A DNA stretch of 64,000 nucleotides from Phorcus lineatus (lineage: Eukaryota; Mollusca; Gastropoda; Trochida; Trochidae). The stretch lies in contig OV121090.1 in the NCBI GenBank assembly GCA_921293015.1, positions 16,399,304 through 16,463,303 of the forward strand. Direction: 5' to 3'. The notes beneath the pieces are model-generated. The model had not been told where the DNA came from and ran no database searches. It saw nothing but the letters and a program-made list of their open reading frames with translations. Every line of letters begins with the position of its first letter. Within the stretch, counting starts at the first letter, position 1. The translations under genes and the position numbers were made by a program. Below, piece after piece: positions 61,701-64,000 of this stretch.

Positions 61701-63634
61701 GGAGAGGACCAACCATGTTGCAGTTCAGTGTGGCCACGTCAGCACCAGCACACAGGGCTCAGGCTTCCCCAGCAAGAAGGATAGTCCTTACTCAAGGTTC
61801 TCACTGATCAATTACACCTGCTCTCTTGTTTTAGGCATTACTGACTCTCATTAGTCAAGACATGATAATCTATTTTCCTCAATACGTGACATTTGGCCTA
61901 AGACCAAATTGAGTCAAATTTCTGAAACTACTGTTATACTAGGTTATTTCCTTGTATTGTAATATCTCTTAAGGAAGTTTCACAATGCTTGTTCCGTATA
62001 TTTCATACCAGATACATCTCCATCTTTTCCAAAGCATTGGAATATGTCAAACTTTATCTTCATGTTTAAACTGTTTTATACCAATCTCATTGAAATCAGC
62101 TCGAAACTTGTCCCTTGTACCTCGCTGCGTTTCTTGACCGCCAGACTGTGTCGGCCAATGAGCATCGAGGCTTGAAAGACATTGGCAACTTTTGAATTGA
62201 CATTCAAAACATCACATCTAACCTTTGTATCTCGGGTTTCAATTTTTTCTGAATGGACCCGAGAAAAGCCAAGCTGAGATGAACGCAAATTGATCGTGTG
62301 TTTGTATATTATCATGACGAATGCACGGAAATTCAGCTGCGACCCCAAAGAAGATAGTGAGGAAGATTTATCTTATTTTGTCATAGGGTTTCCAGGAATT
62401 CTTTCTTTTTTAAAATTTCAAAGTAAGATTTTCCTCCCATTGGATTATCGACCGTAAAATTAATGACCTCCAAGGGTGCAACCCCCCCCCCCCTGCAAAC
62501 AAAGTGACAATTATTTTTTCAGTAAAAAAGCTGATAATACAATTCAAAATGATAGATTTGAATGACAACAGTGATGTTCATTGTTGATGCTATCTATTCA
62601 AAACTTTTGCAAAAACATTTTTTAGCGTGTCCCTAACTTTCAACTTTCTGCAATCTTTGATGATCAGACAAAAGCAATATGTACGCAGATTTGAGATTGG
62701 TTAGAATAATTGAAGGTGAAAGGTCACGGTCAAGGCCAAGGCCGTCTGACACAGCTTTTATGGAGCCATGGTCAGATCAAGAAACGCAGCGAGGTACGAG
62801 GAACAAGTTTTGATCTGATTTCAATAAGGTTGGTTTAATAGACAACCCAGCAACTGCAACCCAAGTGTTGTCCTATCTTTGTAATGGTGAGCACCAAGCT
62901 AGCAAGAAAATATTCCAAACGTTTTGTATATTTTTATATGATGCAGTTGGTATTTGAAATCAGTCTTACTGGGTTATGAGCCAACACCAACTGTCAATTT
63001 AGCAATTTCAATTTGAGAATTGAAGTCTTTTATCTGTCAACAGTTACTGCTAAAAGAGTAAGGAAATATACTTTAAAATTGAAGGTGTAAGAATATATTT
63101 TGCATTATTGACATCCAAGAATCTTGTTTTTCTCTGTTATTCAAACAATGCCTTTCAAATATTTACTTGAGGTATTTAAAATATCAACTTACTTTTACAC
63201 AAATATTTTGCTGTTTGTCAGACATGGTTGGAATCTGAACAATCTCACTGAAAATCCAAAGTGCATTCTACGGTGTCTGGGGCCAGTGTCAGGTAAGGGT
63301 TGAAACATTAAACACTGTACTAGTTTTATTTGCTGATGCATAGTGTAAGTTATCATGCATCAGTTTCCAACAAATGTTCAAATTGAAAACAATATAGTAT
63401 AACAAACCATGATATGTAAAATGTAATGAATTAGATATATTATAAGAAGATATAAAGCTCAAATATGTATCCGCATTTGATTGACAAAGGTAAGAAATAC
63501 TTTCTTCTAATTGGTTCAGGTGCTACGATCCCGACTCTTCACATCGGCATGATGTTTGCCACTTCCTGTTGGTGTACCGACATCCACCACCTTCCCTACA
63601 TCCAGTACCTGCACACCGGCTCTGATATTGTCTG
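40709..63634 (+). CDS. JARID2: JARID2 (Jumonji), PRC2 accessory subunit; 3' end outside window
   Basis: JARID2 recruits and stimulates Polycomb Repressive Complex 2 on chromatin. Coding exons: 40709-40807, 41309-41616, 41910-42055, 44064-44278, 44532-50403, 50615-50685, 51759-52548, 53549-53784, 54690-54760, 57640-57721, 58472-58597, 59329-59493, 60076-60168, 61678-61796, 63222-63292 and 63520-63634. All junction phases agree, giving about 2,860 residues so far; whole human JARID2 is 1,246. Order: RPKRNI start block, ubiquitin-interacting motif, AQRKFAQ peptide, [13 protein letters not shown], a huge low-complexity region, a Lys-rich region, JmjN ([17 protein letters not shown]), ARID and the start of JmjC ([19 protein letters not shown]). 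The usual iron ligands are absent, as in other JARID2 proteins. One intron starts with GC. The acceptor at 53548 could alternatively be 53575, 27 bp downstream and in the same frame. Identity is very firm; the rest of JmjC and the zinc finger must lie to the right. Confidence 0.96.
41309..41616 (+). CDS. JARID2: JARID2 exon 2: ubiquitin-interacting motif
   Basis: Encodes residues about 34-136. Residues 43-58 (41336-41383) read [16 protein letters not shown], an acidic start followed by LxxALxxSL. This is the canonical UIM pattern. Human JARID2 has EERVVRKVLYLSLKEF at this place, reported to bind H2AK119ub1 made by PRC1. The rest is Ser/Thr/Gln-rich. The donor GTTGAA at 41617 is weak but required by the phase of the next exon. 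Confidence 0.9.
41910..42055 (+). CDS. JARID2: JARID2 exon 3: PRC2-methylated peptide and GC donor
   Basis: Residues about 136-184. HAQRKFAQG (41917-41943) matches the human peptide around Lys116 (AQRKFAQS). PRC2 trimethylates that lysine, and EED then binds it; the lysine here is about residue 143. PSTTPVKV and then [13 protein letters not shown] follow and are also nearly identical to human. The exon ends at 42055 before GCAAGT, a GC-AG intron; the phase-1 join to 44064 restores LCLRGSSVLP. Confidence 0.92.
44532..50403 (+). CDS. JARID2: JARID2 exon 5: giant 5.87-kb low-complexity exon
   Basis: One uninterrupted frame encoding about 1,957 residues (257-2213), rich in Ser, Lys, Asn, Gln and Asp/Glu. 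It has no recognisable domain. It occupies the position of the shorter disordered linker in vertebrate JARID2, where RNA- and nucleosome-binding segments lie. Visible features are basic clusters ([10 protein letters not shown] near 46884; [12 protein letters not shown] near 49990), a spaced motif of the form SxGFxxLxxP at 45.7-46.1 kb, a possible amphipathic helix ([17 protein letters not shown] near 49735), and two PCNA-box-like strings. The true exon starts at 44532 after TAG and ends at GTAGGC; the downstream stop at 50433 is intronic. Part of the message may be spliced internally, which sequence alone cannot tell. Confidence 0.88.
51759..52548 (+). CDS. JARID2: JARID2 exon 7: Lys/Arg-rich segment with poly-Glu
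   Basis: Residues about 2238-2500. Histone-H1-like basic composition ([14 protein letters not shown] and similar) with an acidic patch, EEEEEEEEE at about 52065-52091, encoded by a GAG/GAA trinucleotide tract, then [12 protein letters not shown]. Likely disordered and nucleic-acid-binding in character. The preceding small exon, 50615-50685, is needed to restore phase. The donor at 52549 (GTGGGT) comes just before an in-frame stop that is intronic. Confidence 0.88.
52068..52092 (+). repeat. Coding GAG trinucleotide microsatellite
   Basis: About eight GAG/GAA codons in a row inside JARID2 exon 7, producing a poly-Glu stretch; likely length-polymorphic. Confidence 0.85.
53549..54760 (+). CDS. 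JARID2: JARID2 exons 8-9: JmjN domain
   Basis: Exon 53549-53784 gives [33 protein letters not shown] and IIPPSSWK, the JmjN domain. Exon 54690-54760 gives [20 protein letters not shown], matching the human segment after JmjN. Joining to 57640 produces RRWGPNVQ, the start of the ARID region. Confidence 0.93.
55404..55875. mobile_element. 472-bp MITE nested in a repeat
   Basis: AAGAGCCACTCCG at 55404-55416 is inverted at 55863-55875. The outer repeat appears split by the insertion. The flanks are TA-rich, compatible with a TA duplication but off by one base. No coding content. Confidence 0.7.
56456..57176. repeat. Tandem array, four units of about 178 bp
   Basis: Units start near 56456 (diverged), 56643, 56821 and 56999. 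The last three starts are exactly 178 bp apart and share CAGACAGTA(A/T)CACACTTAGG and CAAAAGCCATTTCCGAAAT. Minus-strand reading frames through it are artefacts of the array. Confidence 0.9.
57640..59493 (+). CDS. JARID2: JARID2 exons 10-12: ARID DNA-binding domain
   Basis: Exons 57640-57721, 58472-58597 and 59329-59493 encode [59 protein letters not shown] and [18 protein letters not shown]. This is the helical ARID fold, with its conserved GG-x-Q-x-V and K-x-W positions. ARID of JARID2 binds DNA with GC preference in mammals. The charged linker that follows is shorter than the human one. Confidence 0.94.
58684..59090. repeat. Tandem array, three units of about 150 bp
   Basis: CATAAGGCCTAGCTCATT and variants recur at 58684, 58835 and 58983. 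Units also share GTTTCCATGGAAACG. The same box and a similar CAAAAACCGTAAGG phrase occur at 56290-56410, so the two arrays belong to one repeat family. It lies in JARID2 intron 11. Confidence 0.85.
60076..61796 (+). CDS. JARID2: JARID2 exons 13-14: segment before JmjC
   Basis: Exons 60076-60168 ([20 protein letters not shown]) and 61678-61796 ([10 protein letters not shown], then TQGSGFP) align with the human block between ARID and JmjC (FYRTARNIMSM, then HGSGFP). The split codon at 61796 joins 63222 as R-HGWNLNNL. Confidence 0.93.
60350..60760. repeat. Two tandem units of about 150 bp with inverted TGACCTTGA/TCAAGGTCA pairs
   Basis: Begins with CCGCCGCAATGCGGAACGGG and ends with GGCGGGGGACATCGCCATG. 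Two internal units share TTAGCACCTAGA, TTTGGTGACAGC and GGTGACCTTGAC. Related to 54820-55370. It lies in JARID2 intron 13. Confidence 0.8.
62080..62834. mobile_element. 755-bp MITE with about 60-bp inverted ends
   Basis: ACCAATCTCATTGAAATCAG at 62080 matches the reverse complement of the right end at 62834 (ACCAACCTTATTGAAATCAG). Similarity continues through GTACCTCGCTGCGTTTCTTG. No transposase. It lies in JARID2 intron 14. Confidence 0.75.
63222..63634 (+). CDS. JARID2: JARID2 exons 15-16: start of JmjC domain
   Basis: Exons 63222-63292 and 63520-63634 encode [20 protein letters not shown] then [37 protein letters not shown]. Where active KDM5 enzymes have FCWHIED with His and Glu iron ligands, this protein has SCWCTDI, so no catalysis is expected. 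The last exon ends TG/GTAAC; the next exon is outside the window. Confidence 0.94.
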
Positions 63635-63738
63635 GTAACTACCCTAAATTAACTTAAATATTTGTGATAGTTAGCTCTCCATCTCAGATCCTTATTATGG
63701 CAATTGATACAAGTTGTGCAGCAAACACATAATTCTTT

Positions 63739-63985
63739 TTCAGAAGGGATCCTCCTTGGGGTACTTATTGCATAAAAATCTGTATTTTTTGCTATATGAC
63801 AGGTTGTGACTATTTTTTGAATAAAAAATATACAAAAAAACACTCAAAACGTGTTTTTGTACATTTCACCACCCTAACAGGGCCCCCTACCCTGGCGATA
63901 ACCGTTCCGCCAGGGCCGGTAACTCTATTAGCAAACCACTTATCAATCTGTCATCACACAGTGAAGACGTGTTTTCTGACTGAGA
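63739..63985. mobile_element. Inverted copy of the repeat at the left end of the window
   Basis: The reverse complement aligns with about 490-712: TACCCCAAGGAGGATCC, AGTCACAACCTGTCATATAG and CTGTTAGGGTGGT are shared. It sits just after JARID2 exon 16 and may extend past the window edge. Confidence 0.75.
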
Positions 63986-64000
63986 GATTTGCTAGTTTCT

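Noticed and set aside
1-64000. CRISPR arrays, operons, rRNA or prokaryotic features
   Set aside because: None present; the window is spliced eukaryotic DNA, and its repeats are transposons and minisatellites without regular spacers.

Overview
The window is animal nuclear DNA: AT-rich, with short phase-consistent exons inside large introns, GT-AG splicing, tRNA-derived SINEs and many small inverted-repeat transposons. The protein sequences are bilaterian but clearly not vertebrate. The repeat types (a tRNA-Arg-headed SINE, and tandem units carrying TGACCTTGA/TCAAGGTCA pairs) suggest a lophotrochozoan, most likely a marine mollusc; this taxonomic guess is inference.

Five conserved genes can be built exon by exon. 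(1) CCNDBP1/GCIP, + strand, 3174-12379, with its first coding exon not found. (2) TRIQK, - strand, 16632-17702, complete. (3) a kappa-B-Ras gene (NKIRAS1/2), + strand, 20406-24654, complete. (4) PIGT, the GPI-transamidase scaffold subunit, - strand, 29145-38754, complete in 11 exons. (5) JARID2, the PRC2 accessory subunit, + strand, starting at 40709 and running off the right edge; 16 coding exons (about 2,860 residues) are in the window and most of the JmjC domain lies beyond it. Orientation alternates: CCNDBP1 and TRIQK are tail to tail, TRIQK and NKIRAS head to head, NKIRAS and PIGT tail to tail, PIGT and JARID2 head to head. Two shared bidirectional promoter regions are therefore likely, near 18.3-18.7 kb and 38.8-39.1 kb. 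The five genes share no obvious pathway.

Between and inside the genes lie mobile and tandem repeats: a TTAA-flanked piggyBac-like element containing a decayed Tc1-like transposase (5.3-7.4 kb); a SINE with a perfect 13-bp target-site duplication (10.9 kb); several MITEs and foldbacks (0.4, 21.5, 32.5, 35.4, 55.4 and 62.1 kb); minisatellites (10.3, 56.5 and 58.7 kb); and ERR/FTZ-F1-site-bearing repeats in JARID2 introns.

The most notable feature is the JARID2 homologue. It keeps the N-terminal ubiquitin-interacting motif (in more canonical form than in human), the PRC2-methylated AQRKFAQ peptide and the [13 protein letters not shown] block. A single 5.87-kb exon encoding about 1,957 mostly low-complexity residues then separates these from JmjN/ARID/JmjC. 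I found no wholly new system; the best leads are this enlarged JARID2 and the nested transposon structures.
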